Of a stretch of 64,000 nucleotides of DNA, positions 52,228-64,000 are shown one piece after another. Position 1 is the stretch's first letter; each line of letters begins with the position of its first letter. A program made the position numbers and the translations under genes. Source of the stretch: Limanda limanda. Lineage: Eukaryota > Chordata > Actinopteri > Pleuronectiformes > Pleuronectidae. Location of the stretch: the NCBI RefSeq assembly GCF_963576545.1, contig NC_083654.1, positions 22,803,400 through 22,867,399 of the forward strand. Direction: 5' to 3'. The notes beneath the pieces were generated by a model that saw nothing but the letters and a program-made list of their open reading frames with translations, was not told where the DNA came from and made no database searches.

Positions 52228-54107
52228 GTTGGAGAGAGAGGACACAGTTTCCATGGACACACCGAGCTTCCGACAGGACCTTCACAATAAAACAACCCGG
52301 AACAAGTCAGTGAAAACATCACAACATGACATCGCAAAGTCAAGGAGTGAAAAATAAACATTAAAACATGACGTCACAAAGTCAAAGAGTGACAAATAAA
52401 CATTACAATATAACGAGTTATCGTAGCTCATCGTGAACTGAAGCTTTTAATTTGAAGTCGATATTTCCGGTGACCACAGACACCGGCAAACTGTCTGATT
52501 GGCCCAGAGCCGATGTACCCGTATAACTGGTCCAATGACCTGTCAATCACAACACCCCCCCCCCCGACCCGCCCAACGAGCATCAGAGAATTACACGTTT
52601 TTAATGAATTTAATGAGGAAGATTAATTAAACATGATCCAATTTAAAATTTAACTTAACATTAAACATCATTTAACCATTAAACCGATGTGAAACTAGAA
52701 GTAGTTTTCTTAAGACTTCAAACTGAAAATGTTCAGAACTTCACAATAAAATATTCAACACTGATTAACAAAGAAAAATAAATTTGACAGCAACAATAAT
52801 TTTTTATTGAATTTGTCTTGGGGTTGCTTTTACATTTGAATGAAACAATAATGTTGATCGGTTTATCCTTCAATTAAATGTATAAATATATAGAGAAAAA
52901 AAAGGAGTGTGGTAAATCAAGGACAAAGCTCAAGTTATCATTCTATCTAAATATAAACAAAACCTACTTAAAAGTCTGCAAAAAATGTTTAATCAAACGA
53001 TCAACCTTCATTCATTCACATTCAATATGAATAAATGGTTATTTTAAAATCTCACAGAACGATATTATATCCTCCACTGACTGAATCATGGGAGATACTA
53101 TTTGGTTTTACCCAAATGCATCCTGGGAAGACTCAAACGAAAAAAGGAAGAACAATCCTTTGTTTAATGTTTGGAGCATTTTTAAACATGAGATGAAATA
53201 AGCAGTTTTATCTTTTAGTTCTGTATTTGTTCTGTCACTGCTCAGCAGGTGGGCGGAGTCTAAGAGCAACAGTGACTGTGAACATGATCTAACTCAAACA
53301 GATTTTGCACAAAAAAAAAAAAGGAAAAGCCCAGAGGCTCAGGTGACGTCCACACGAGTTCTGACCCGTTCAGCGAGTCTCTGTCCCGTGAGTTTAACAT
53401 GTGGACGATGATACAGATGTGATCAGCAGCAGTCTCCAGATGTGGGACCTGATCAGTGTCTCACGTGGAGCGAGCAGCTGTTGTGTCATGTGATTGGTTC
53501 ACAGCTGCAGATCTTCTCTCTACTTCATTTCAGTTTTTCCTTCACTAACTGAGACTCCGCCTCCAGACACACCCACGGAGGGTGGGCTCTCGATGAGGTC
53601 CGAGACGATAAATACAAAATAAATAGTTAGGATTTGTAAAAATGTACGATGCAGCCTGAAGGTACACTTATGTAAAACTCAAGAATCAGAGGATGAACTA
53701 TAACAATAACTCGTAGAGAGTTCCGAAAGAGAACTGACTCAAGTTTGGACGTAAAACTAAATCTCCTTAGAAGTCTGAAGTCATTTCGATCTGTTCAGGT
53801 GAAGCAGACAATCCTCCAAAGTCACGTCTAGAGACTTTTCAGCTGTTCATGTCAAACAATGCTGTTCTTTTTGAACTTTAATATTTCGCTGTACAGTCGG
53901 ATCCTTCTAGAATAACTGGAATCTGGGTTCGTTTCAGCGTCATTCGAATTAAATCTAGAATCAATAAAACTGATTCACGACTGATGTTCTTGGACTCAGA
54001 CAGTTCTGGATTCAGTGGAGTTCTCATGAAGTAAATCTGGATCCGACTCTTGGCTCCAAAGTCCATTTCCTGGTTGACTGCAGACTCATCTGCTGTTGGT
54101 CGACTGC
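52228..54107. other. PDIA3-like promoter and gon4l 3' UTR
   Basis: 52228-52600 is the probable promoter of the PDIA3-like gene: GC-rich to about 52260, with CCAAT-like ATTGG and CCAATG near 52499 and 52533. A minus-strand AATAAA at 52803-52808 probably ends gon4l, giving a 3' UTR of about 1.3 kb (52790-54107). No other gene was recognised. Confidence 0.45.
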
Positions 54108-55534
54108 TTAGTCGGGGGCTGGCTCCTGCCTCCTGATTGGCCGGCCCTCGGAGGAACAGGAAGTGGACTTTTGCGATGAAGACTGGAAAAGATTCATCAG
54201 GTCGCGGAACCGCAGACTCACCTGCAGGAAACACAAAGAGACAAATGTCCTCAGGTCAGCCTCAGACCCTTCAGTCGACAACGACCTGCACAATGAAGCC
54301 CCGCCCCCTCCCACCTGTTGGGCGGTCTTGTTTCCCAGCTGGGCGGACACCTGTCTGAATGTTTTCCTTTTGGCTCCTCTCTGCTGACAGGAAGTCAAGA
54401 TGGCGCGGTCTGCCTCTCTGAAACAGGAAGTGATGTTTTAGATGCTTTTTCCATGTTGAACAATGTTTTCTAGTTCTGATGTTTGATAGTTTACAAGATG
54501 TTTTCATGACGTGTTTGTATCAGACGCCATGACTCAGCAGCAGCTGGACGCCTGATGAAGCCACAGGTAAACATCAGTTAGCTCATCATCTGTGTGTCTG
54601 TGTGTTTGTGTGTCTGTGTGTTTGTGTGTCTGTGTGTCTGTGTGTTTGTGTGTCTGTGTGTTTGTGTTCTGACCGAGTCCAGACGACGACCTTCTCTCCA
54701 GTTGACGTGGTCGAGATGTTTCTTGCACAAACTGGCCGCTCCTGTATTTCCTCTTCTTCACTTCCTGTCTCACGCACTTCAGCGGTCTGATGGTCGCCTC
54801 CCTTCCTGTTCCTGTGAGGACGAGAAACAGCGTCGGCCTTCGTGGCCTCCGAGCTGGTTGCTATGGGCGACGAGTGGGAGTGCAACTGCAGGAAAAGCTG
54901 CTGCAGGTCTTGATGATGTCTGAGAAGAGACGAGATCTGAGAGGAAAAGAAAATCGGATCAATCAGGAAAAATCTTTTTATATTATAATTTTAATCTGAA
55001 ATGTGAATGAAACTCATCAATTAATCTGGTTCCATTCACAAACTTTATCAGGGGGTCAAAGGTCATCGTCTACCTTGTCCATGTCTTCAGGTGGGGGGGT
55101 GGGGCTTCCCTGCAGCACTGACACCACCTGCTGGTAGAGGGAGGAGCTTTCTCCCAGACTCTGTCCCAGTCGCCGTAGAAACCGCCGGCTGCTCTCAAAC
55201 AGCTGTTGCTCTGTAAACTGGCAGAGATACCACAGAAGAAGAGTTACCGCAGGTTGAGCTCGAGCCTGGGTGATGTCACAGTGATGTCACAGTGATGTCA
55301 CAGTGATGTCACAGTGATGTCACTCACCAGTCCGCAGCGCCGCGCCTGTTCTCCGTTCAGGAACGCAGCGAAGTCTCTGAGCAGCTGAGGCCACGGCCGC
55401 AGCAAACCACTCAGTCGGTGGTACAGACGCTCAGGGGCCCCCCCGGCCCCCAGGGGCCCGGCGGCTGAAAACTGATCCAACAACGCCAGCAGCTGCTCGG
55501 AGACGCCAGGAGACGCCTGCAGCACGCCACACAC
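54108..55534 (-). CDS. gon4l: gon4l C-terminal exons: PAH-like and SANT domains
   Basis: Exons 55328-55534, 55074-55217, 54674-54936, 54315-54417 and 54108-54221. The acidic exon 59971-60066 ([12 protein letters not shown] ... FAKDYLNR) precedes them across the long satellite intron. 55328-55534 encodes [20 protein letters not shown] and [13 protein letters not shown], a PAH-like helix bundle as used to contact SIN3-type partners. The last three exons encode the SANT/MYB-like fold: [40 protein letters not shown] and FRDLMNLFQ. The protein stops soon after with RRQEPAPD. Confidence 0.93.
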
Positions 55535-58500
55535 CTGAGAGACAGGAGGTCATCAGCTCACAGGACCAATCAGGAGAACAGAACCACCACCTGACTGTAT
55601 ACAGACCATCAGGGACTGTATATGAAGATGATCAGTGACTGTATATAAAGATGATCACTGACTGTATATAAAGATGATCACTGACTGTATATAAAGAGAA
55701 TCAGTGACTGTATATAAAGAGAATCAGTGACTGTATATAAAGATGATCAGTGACTGTATATAAAGATGATCAGTGACTGTATATAAAGATGATCAGTGAC
55801 TGTATATAAAGATGATCAGTGACTGTATATAAAGATGATTAGTGACTGTATATAAAGATGATCAGTGACTGTATATAAAGATGATCACTGACTGTATTTA
55901 AAGATGATCAGTGACTGTATATAAAGATGATCAGTGACTGTATATAAAGATGATTAGTGACTGTATATAAAGATGATCAGTGACTGTATATAAAGATGAT
56001 CACTGACTGTATATAAAGATGATCAGTGACTGTATATAAAGATGATCAGTGACTTTATATAAAGATGATCAGTGACTGTATATAAAGATGATCAGTGACT
56101 GTATATAAAGATGATCAGTGACTTTATATAAAGATGATCAGTGACTGTATATAAAGATGATCAGTAACTGTATATAAAGATGATCAGTGACTGTATATAA
56201 AGAGAATCAGTGACTGTATATAAAGATGATCAGTGACTGTATATAAAGATGATCAGTAACTGTATATAAAGATGATCAGTGACTGTATATAAAGAGAATC
56301 AGTGACTGTATATAAAGATGATCAGTGACTGTATATAAAGATGATTAGTGACTGTATATAAAGATGATCAGTGACTGTATATAAAGATGATCAGTGACTG
56401 TATATAAAGATGATCAGTGACTGTATATAAAGATGATCAGTGACTGTATATAAAGAGAATCAGTGACTGTATATAAAGATGACCAGTGACTGTATATAAA
56501 GATGATTAGTGACTGTATATAAAGATGATTAGAGACTGTATATAAAGACGATCAGTGACTGTATATAAAGATGATCAGTGACTGTATATAAAGATGATTA
56601 GTGACTGTATATAAAGATGATTAGTGACTGTATATAAAGACGATCAGTGACTGTATATAAAGATGATCAGTGACTGTATATAAAGAGAATCAGTGACTGT
56701 ATATAAAGATGATCAGTGACTGTATATAAAGATGATCAGTGACTGTATATAAAGAGAATCAGTGACTGTATATAAAGATGATCAGTGACTGTATATAAAG
56801 AGAATCAGTGACTGTATATAAAGATGATCAGTGACTGTATATAAAGATGATCAGTGACTGTATATAAAGAGAAACAGTGACTGTATATAAAGATGATCAG
56901 TGACTGTATATAAAGATGATTAGTGACTGTATATAAAGATGATTAGTGACTGTATATAAAGATGATTAGTGACTGTATATAAAGATGATCAGTGACTGTA
57001 TATAAAGATGATTAGTGACTGTATATAAAGATGATTAGTGACTGTATATAAAGACGATCAGTGACTGTATATAAAGATGATCAGTGACTGTATATAAAGA
57101 GAATCAGTGACTGTATATAAAGATGATCAGTGACTGTATATAAAGATGATCAGTGACTGTATATAAAGAGAATCAGTGACTGTATATAAAGATGATCAGT
57201 GACTGTATATAAAGAGGGTTAGTGACTGTATATAAAGATGATTAGTGACTGTATATAAAGATGATCAGTGACTGTATATAAAGATGATTAGTGACTGTAT
57301 ATAAAGATGATCAGTGACTGTATATAAAGATGATCAGTGACTGTATATAAAGATGATCAGTGACTGTATATAAAGATGATTAGTGACTGTATATAAAGAT
57401 GATCAGTGACTGTATATAAAGATGATCAGGGACTGTATATAAAGATGATAAGTGACTGTATATAAAGATGATCAGTGACTGTATATAAAGATGATCAGTG
57501 ACTGTATATAAAGATGATCAGTGACTGTATATAAAGATGATAAGTGACTGTATATAAAGATGATCAGTGACTGTATATAAAGATGATCAGTGACTGTATA
57601 TAAAGATGATCAGTGACTGTATATAAAGATGATCACTGACTGTATATAAAGATGATCAGTGACTGTATATAAAGATGATCAGTGACTGTATATAAAGATG
57701 ATCAGTGACTGTATATAAAGATGATCAGTGACTGTATATAAAGACAATCAGTGACTGTATATAAAGATGATCAGTGACTGTATATAAAGATGATCAGTGA
57801 CTGTATATAAAGATGATCAGTGACTGTATATAAAGATGATCAGTGACTGTATATAAAGATGATCACTGACTGTATATAAAGAGGATTAGTGACTGTATAT
57901 AAAGATGATTAGTGACTGTATATAAAGATGATCAGTGACTGTATATAAAGATGATTAGTGACTGTATATAAAGATGATTAGTGACTGTATATAAAGACGA
58001 TCAGTGACTGTATATAAAGATGATCAGTGACTGTATATAAAGATGATCAGTGACTGTATATAAAGAGAATCAGTGACTGTATATAAAGATGATCAGTGAC
58101 TGTATATAAAGATGATCAGTGACTGTATATAAAGAGAATCAGTGACTGTATATAAAGATGATCAGTGACTGTATATAAAGAGGGTTAGTGACTGTATATA
58201 AAGATGATTAGTGACTGTATATAAAGATGATCAGTGACTGTATATAAAGATGATTAGTGACTGTATATAAAGATGATCAGTGACTGTATATAAAGATGAT
58301 CAGTGACTGTATATAAAGATGATCAGTGACTGTATATAAAGATGATTAGTGACTGTATATAAAGATGATCAGTGACTGTATATAAAGATGATCAGGGACT
58401 GTATATAAAGATGATAAGTGACTGTATATAAAGATGATCAGTGACTGTATATAAAGATGATCAGTGACTGTATATAAAGATGATCAGTGACTGTATATAA

Positions 58501-61500
58501 AGATGATAAGTGACTGTATATAAAGATGATCAGTGACTGTATATAAAGATGATCAGTGACTGTATATAAAGATGATCAGTGACTGTATATAAAGATGATC
58601 ACTGACTGTATATAAAGATGATCAGTGACTGTATATAAAGATGATCAGTGACTGTATATAAAGATGATCAGTGACTGTATATAAAGATGATCAGTGACTG
58701 TATATAAAGACAATCAGTGACTGTATATAAAGATGATCAGTGACTGTATATAAAGATGATCAGTGACTGTATATAAAGATGATCAGTGACTGTATATAAA
58801 GATGATCAGTGACTGTATATAAAGATGATCACTGACTGTATATAAAGAGGATTAGTGACTGTATATAAAGATGATTAGTGACTGTATATAAAGATGATCA
58901 GTGACTGTATATAAAGATGATTAGTGACTGTATATAAAGATGATTAGTGACTGTATATAAAGACGATCAGTGACTGTATATAAAGATGATCAGTGACTGT
59001 ATATAAAGAGAATCAGTGACTGTATATAAAGATGATCAGTGACTGTATATAAAGATGATCAGTGACTGTATATAAAGAGAATCAGTGACTGTATATAAAG
59101 ATGATCAGTGACTGTATATAAAGATGATTAGTGACTGTATATAAAGATGATTAGTGACTGTATATAAAGATGATTAGTGACTGTATATAAAGACGATCAG
59201 TGACTGTATATAAAGATGATCAGTGACTGTATATAAAGAGAATCAGTGACTGTATATAAAGATGATCAGTGACTGTATATAAAGATGATCAGTGACTGTA
59301 TATAAAGAGAATCAGTGACTGTATATAAAGATGATCAGTGACTGTATATAAAGAGGGTTAGTGACTGTATATAAAGATGATTAGTGACTGTATATAAAGA
59401 TGATCAGTGACTGTATATAAAGATGATTAGTGACTGTATATAAAGATGATCAGTGACTGTATATAAAGATGATCAGTGACTGTATATAAAGATGATCAGT
59501 GACTGTATATAAAGATGATTAGTGACTGTATATAAAGATGATCAGTGACTGTATATAAAGATGATCAGTGACTGTATATAAAGATGATCAGTGACTGTAT
59601 ATAAAGATGATAAGTGACTGTATATAAAGATGATCAGTGACTGTATATAAAGATGATCAGTGACTGTATATAAAGATGATCAGTGACTGTATATAAAGAT
59701 GATCACTGACTGTATATAAAGATGATCAGTGACTGTATATAAAGATGATCAGTGACTGTATATAAAGATGATCAGTGACTGTATATAAAGATGATCAGTG
59801 ACTGTATATAAAGACAATCAGTGACTGTATATAAAGATGATCAGTGACTGTATATAAAGATGATCAGTGACTGTATATAAAGATGATCAGTGACTGTATA
59901 TAAAGATGATCACTGACTGTATATAAAGAGGATCACTGACTGTATATAAACTATAAGATGTTAGTCTCACTCTGTTCAGATAATCCTTTGCAAACTCTTC
60001 ATCCTCTCTCTGATCTTCATCCCCCTGCTCCTCTTCCTCCTCAGTTTCTTCTGGCAAAAATTTCTCCTACAAAGACAAAGAATATTAATCGGACATAATG
60101 ACTGATTATTGATAATCAGCTGAAAAATGGAGAGGCTCAGTGATGGAACGAGTTTGAAAATGATCAGATGATTGATTCACACCTGCAGCTGGAGGACGGA
60201 GGCTCTGGATTCATCTGAGGACGTCACTCCATCTTCATCATCATCATCATCATCATCTTCTTCTTCTTCTTCTTCTTCTTCTTCTGCTGTCCCCGGCGTG
60301 TGAGTCACTTCCTGCTCACTCTCTGACTCCTCCTCTTTGGGGTCGGCCAGGTCTTCCAGATTGGCCACACCTCCTGCAGCACCGGACGATGACTCCGACA
60401 GGGCCAAGCGGAATTCGCCCTCCTCTTCCTCTTCCTCCGTATTCACACTGAGCACATCCTCGTCCTCCTCCACCCCCACTGGAGAAGGGGCGGGGCCTTC
60501 AGGAGGAGGAGGAGGAGCAAGTGCCTCCACATGACTCCTCACTGCTTCTCCGTTCACTCTGTGCTTCTCTCTCCTTCTCCTCCTCAGGCCTGCAAGAGTT
60601 TGATAGTGGCGTCTGATTTGCTGTGCGGTTGCCGGGGCAACAGCGGCAGCAGCGGCGTCAGTTCTGGTCAGGAGGAGGCGGCTTAGAGCCTGGGGGGGGG
60701 GTGGGTGAGGAGAGAGAGGTAGGGGGGAGGAGTCAGCAGGAGAAGGCGGGAGGGGCTGCTGCAGCACCACAAAGCCGATGCGTTTGAAGTCGAGCTCTTT
60801 GGGAAGGCGGGGGGGATATCTCGTGCCCGAGGGGAAGCTGTACTTGTTGGAGGCGGAGCGTAGGAAGGTCAGGTGACTCTGACGGGGCCGCGACCCCCTG
60901 CAGGTGGGCGGGGCCTCGGGGGCAGAGCCACTAGGGGCATTGTACCGTTTTATGGTCGGAAATATGACAGGAAGACTCCGCTGAGAGAAGGTGAAAACAA
61001 AGAGATTTGATAACTTGATAAAACAACTCAACATGTTTATAATGTATAAATGTAAACTATGTGTTTGTGTTACTGACGTGACCTCATCACCTACCACCAG
61101 CCACAGAGGCATGACGCCCTCCTCTCTCTCCACTGGGGGGCGCTGCTCTGCTGGATTCACAGGACCAGAGGCCACCGGCATCGGCCACAGCACCCGGTGG
61201 TACCTGAACACCTGCGGGGGGGGGGGGGGTCAGGAGGTCAACACACAGGTCGGACTCACACCAGCTGCACCAGGGTCGGCGTTGTGTTACCTTCACGATG
61301 TTCTCAGGGACCCCCGGGCGGCAGCACTGCAGGACCCTCCGCCGCACCTGCACCAGAGTCTTCCTCACCAGGAACTGGGACACCAGCTTCGTTGGGTCAC
61401 ATGACCCTTCCATGTTCCTGAGGCCCAGAACCAGGAGGCTGAACACACACACACACACACACACAGACACAGACACACACACACAGGCACACACACAGGC

Positions 61501-63029
61501 ACACACACACACAGGAACACACACACACACACAGGCACACAAACAGGCACGCGCACACACAGAGATAAACACAAAGTCCAACACAGATTTAAAGCAGCAG
61601 TGAGACATGTGTGTGTGTCTGTGTGTGTGTGTGTGTGTGTGTGTCTGTGTGTGTTTACCAGTCCTCCGCTGCAGTGAAGGCGGCGGTCCTGCGGGGGCAG
61701 TAGAGCGCCGGGTCCAGGCTGGCACAGGGCAGCAGCTCCGGGTAGAGGAAGACCGGGCGAGTGGTGAAGAGCCAGGCGAGCTCCGCCGGCATCACCGGGT
61801 AACAACGCACTGCACAGGTACAGACACACAACGCACACAACCACACATCAGGCTGCTGTAACACCACTGTGTAGCTAGCGTTAGCATCGGACACTTCACA
61901 GGACACTTCACAGGAGTTCAGAGACATCCCATCATCCCGAGCGGCAGACTCACTGTATCCTCTGGCATCAGGGGGGGGGTGCTGCGACTCGTAGCCGACG
62001 GGGGTGCGCCGCAGCTCCTCCATCAGCTGCAGCGCCCCCTGCAGGTTAGAGGATCTGAAGACGCTGCAGAACCCAGGACGGGACGAGGACATGAGCAGCT
62101 CGGATCTGTGGGCCAGCACCTCCAGCTCAGCCTGGGGGGGGCGGGGGGGGGGGGTAGGGTTAGGGTTCAGATCTGGGGTCCTACTCTACGTGTGTGTGCG
62201 GTGATGTTGTGTTACCAGGAACTGTCGGGTGGTCTCCGCCTCGCTCTGCAGTTTGTTCACAGGTGAACTCAGCAGGTGGATCTGAGTCAGCAGCTGGACG
62301 TGCTGAGAGACACAGGGGTCAGAGGTCAGGGGTCAGGGGTCAGGCTCCATGAGCATCGTGTCATCCTGTGTGTGTGTGTCTGTGTGTGTCTGTGTGTGTG
62401 TGTCTGTGAGTGTGTACCTGTTGTAGATGCTGCTGCAGTCTGCTCTTTTGTCGTCCGTCCAGCTTCAGTGTGTACGGCTCAGGACCGTATACGTGTGTGT
62501 TACTGTGTGTGTTACTGTGTGTGTTACTGTGTGTGTTACACAGTGTGTGTGTCTGCCGTCTGTTCCTCATCCACGCCAGCTGCTGCTTGACTGTACGCAG
62601 CTCTGTGATTGGTCCATCCTCTTCATCAACCAGCCCACTGTCAAATGAACACTCTGTCAGTGTTTGTGTGTGTGTGTGTCTGTGCGTGTCTGTGATTGTG
62701 TGTTTTATATACATGCTGTGCTGATCCTGAACAGGTTGTATTTCCTCCTGTGGCTCCTCCTCTTCCTCGTGACCTTCATCGTCCCCTTCCTGTCCTGCAA
62801 GGTCTTCCTTTAACTGATGCACACACACACACAGACACACAGGCACACACACACACACACAGACACACACACACACACACACAGTGAGTGACACACACAC
62901 ACACAACCCAGTGAACATGACTGTGTGTGAGAGAGAGAGAGAGTCACCGTTTCAAACAGCTCCTCCATCAGCTCGTTCACTTCCTTCTCTAGACGACAGA
63001 CAGAACATCGTCAGACTCTTCATCACAGG

Positions 63030-63072
<43 letters not shown>

Positions 63073-63890
63073 TGTGTGTGTGTGTGTGTGTGTACTGACT
63101 GGTGATGCGGACAGCCTTGTCGTCACGGTAATCCTCGCGGTCGGGTTCATCCACGTCAGCCAGGAAGTTGTACTCTGGGTCATCGTCATCATCACACTCC
63201 TCTGAGAGAGAGAGAGAGAGCGAGAGAGAGAGATGTATTCATAAGTGCAAGTGTGTACACACGCACACACACACAAAAGCACAAACACACACACACACAC
63301 GTCCTCACCTTCATTTTCCATGTCTGAGGTCATCAGGCCTTGTAGCCAATCAGTCCAGTCCCTGTCCTTGTGGGCGGAGCTGGAGTCGTACATGTCTGGT
63401 GTGATGTCCGGTGCTCGGAGCTCCGCCTCCAGCTGGCCCAGTGGGACGTCACGGAGCGTCCGCTTGGAGCGAGTCCGTAACGCCATCAGACCCGCTTCGC
63501 CCTCGGGCTCGGGCAGAGGCTGAGGGGGGGGGGGGGGGGGGGGGGGTTAATCAGTGAGGTCATATATGACACAAGACCAGGCTGTTCCTCCGACTCAACA
63601 ATCCCCAAACATGAAGACCCCCCCCGCCCCCCCCTGACCAAGTCCCAGCTCGACCTCCTGGTCCTGATGATCTACATCCCTCTGCACTGTGTCACCTGGC
63701 TGACCTCTGACCTCTGACCCTCACCCACCTGGTACGGCTCCAGACACACGGCGAGCTCCTCCTCCACGGCGTGAAGCTTCTCCAGGAACGAGCAGTCGGT
63801 CACTGCTTTGGGGGGGGCTGCTTTGGGTGGAGCGGGGGGGCCCATGGAGACAGACCTCACCCTCAAAATCCTGGACCGGCTCCGAGAAGT
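54108..63890 (-). CDS. gon4l: GON4L transcriptional corepressor (5' end beyond the right edge)
   Basis: Nineteen exons in the window encode at least about 1,080 residues, ending with TAA at 54108-54110. GON4L is a nuclear protein related to C. elegans GON-4 that acts with YY1, SIN3A and HDACs and is needed for blood development in fish and mouse. Order of features: acidic N-terminal region, the conserved [20 protein letters not shown] segment, a conserved central region ([20 protein letters not shown]), a proline/acidic exon, a PAH-like domain and a C-terminal SANT/MYB-like domain. All junction phases agree. Human GON4L long isoforms have over 2,000 residues; this one appears shorter, mainly between the conserved centre and the PAH domain, though the 5' portion is not visible. 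Exon lists are in the sub-entries. Confidence 0.95.
55590..59950. repeat. 4.3-kb array of a 23-bp unit with TATATAAAG core (gon4l intron)
   Basis: About 189 copies, whose core is GACTGTATATAAAGATGATC preceded by AGT. Common variants are GATTAG, GAGAATC, GACGATC and GACAATC. Rare variants mark higher-order copies: GACAATC occurs at 57741, 58707 and 59811, i.e. 966 bp (42 units) and 1,104 bp (48 units) apart. The array fills the intron between exons 59971-60066 and 55328-55534. The unit resembles the terminal repeat of the MITE-like element at 22780-23095. Confidence 0.98.
60183..60980 (-). CDS. gon4l: gon4l 798-bp exon: proline-rich then acidic
   Basis: Acceptor ...CTTCTCTCAG|CGG and donor CTGCAG|GTGTGA bound 266 codons in phase 0. 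It begins [20 protein letters not shown] and contains [20 protein letters not shown] and [20 protein letters not shown], which look conserved. Then come proline runs, a basic segment ([14 protein letters not shown]) and long Glu/Asp tracts near the end ([19 protein letters not shown]) coded by GAA/GAT microsatellites. Acidic tracts are a normal feature of GON4L. Confidence 0.88.
61095..63890 (-). CDS. gon4l: gon4l N-terminal and central exons
   Basis: Exons 63729-63890, 63309-63519, 63100-63201, 62948-62988, 62713-62813, 62418-62637, 62216-62302, 61954-62131, 61659-61809, 61291-61438 and 61095-61211. Recognisable blocks are [117 protein letters not shown] and [16 protein letters not shown]. 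Exon 62418-62637 contains an in-frame 12-bp tandem (NTHS repeated, from ACACACAGTAAC) before [20 protein letters not shown]. The repeat region could instead contain splice sites, so that exon's inner part is less certain. Confidence 0.9.
61441..61655. repeat. CA and GT microsatellites in a gon4l intron
   Basis: (CA)n with GGCACA and GGAACA interruptions at 61441-61565, then (GT)n at 61608-61655 in the opposite sense, filling the intron between exons 61659-61809 and 61291-61438. Confidence 0.9.
62337..63300. repeat. Scattered CA/GT and GA microsatellites in gon4l introns
   Basis: (GT)n at 62368-62415, 62660-62705 and 63029-63095; (CA)n at 62818-62905 and about 63257-63300; (GA)n at 62928-62942 and 63202-63232. 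They lie between the short gon4l exons, several within 5-20 bases of splice sites. Confidence 0.88.
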
Positions 63891-64000
63891 CTGAAGTGGG
63901 GGGGGGAGAACGTTATGTGACTAAAGATCGACCAATCACAACAAAGAAGAGTTTATAGCTTCGTCAGTGGAGAGAAAACACAAACTAATGTGTGATCACT

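Noticed and set aside
55590..59950. CRISPR-like array of direct repeats
   Set aside because: Units are contiguous without unique spacers, the host is a vertebrate, and the array lies in a gon4l intron.

Overview
The window is vertebrate nuclear DNA, almost certainly from a ray-finned (teleost) fish. It holds split genes with GT-AG introns, many short introns, long CA/GT microsatellites and minisatellites, and scattered teleost-type repeats. All gene models below were assembled by eye from conserved protein blocks with matching splice phases. There is no prokaryotic, plasmid or viral gene content, and no rRNA, tRNA gene or CRISPR array.

Layout. (1) 1-24142, minus: a nearly complete RIM-family active-zone scaffold gene, closest to RIMS2: Rab3-binding helix and zinc finger, PDZ, C2A, an SH3-ligand motif, and most of C2B. 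The C-terminus lies outside the left edge. (2) 25803-27154, minus: a C2H2 zinc-finger gene with a decayed extra copy of its linker exon at about 27665-27820. (3) 28835-29445, plus: a three-exon secreted prepropeptide with a CART-type cysteine pattern that lacks the last cysteine. (4) 31580-33104, plus: jtb, with probable non-coding leader exons from about 30128. (5) 34212-37359, minus: glmp, tail to tail with jtb. (6) 38368-42616, minus: cct3. (7) 44775-52227, minus: a PDIA3/ERp57-like gene whose second catalytic site reads CPHC. (8) 54108 to beyond 63890, minus: gon4l, with its 5' end outside the right edge. As I recall, JTB, GLMP, CCT3 and GON4L all lie in human 1q21-q22, so the right half looks like a conserved block. 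The RIM2-like and CART-like genes are not at that human locus.

The genes do not form one pathway. RIM and a CART-like peptide would be neuronal or neuroendocrine. GLMP is lysosomal, PDIA3-like is in the ER lumen, CCT3 is a cytosolic chaperonin subunit, GON4L is a nuclear corepressor, and JTB is a small membrane protein.

Most of the remaining sequence is tandem repeat. Introns of the PDIA3-like gene are almost wholly minisatellite. One gon4l intron holds about 4.3 kb of a 23-bp unit with a TATATAAAG core and 42-mer and 48-mer higher-order periods. Its unit resembles the terminal inverted repeat of a MITE-like element found elsewhere in this window (about 22780-23095). The most unusual coding observations are the CPHC active site, the CART-like peptide with five of six cysteines, a 579-bp symmetric Pro/Ala-repeat exon in the RIM gene, and loss of the SGAWF-type motif after the RIM zinc finger.
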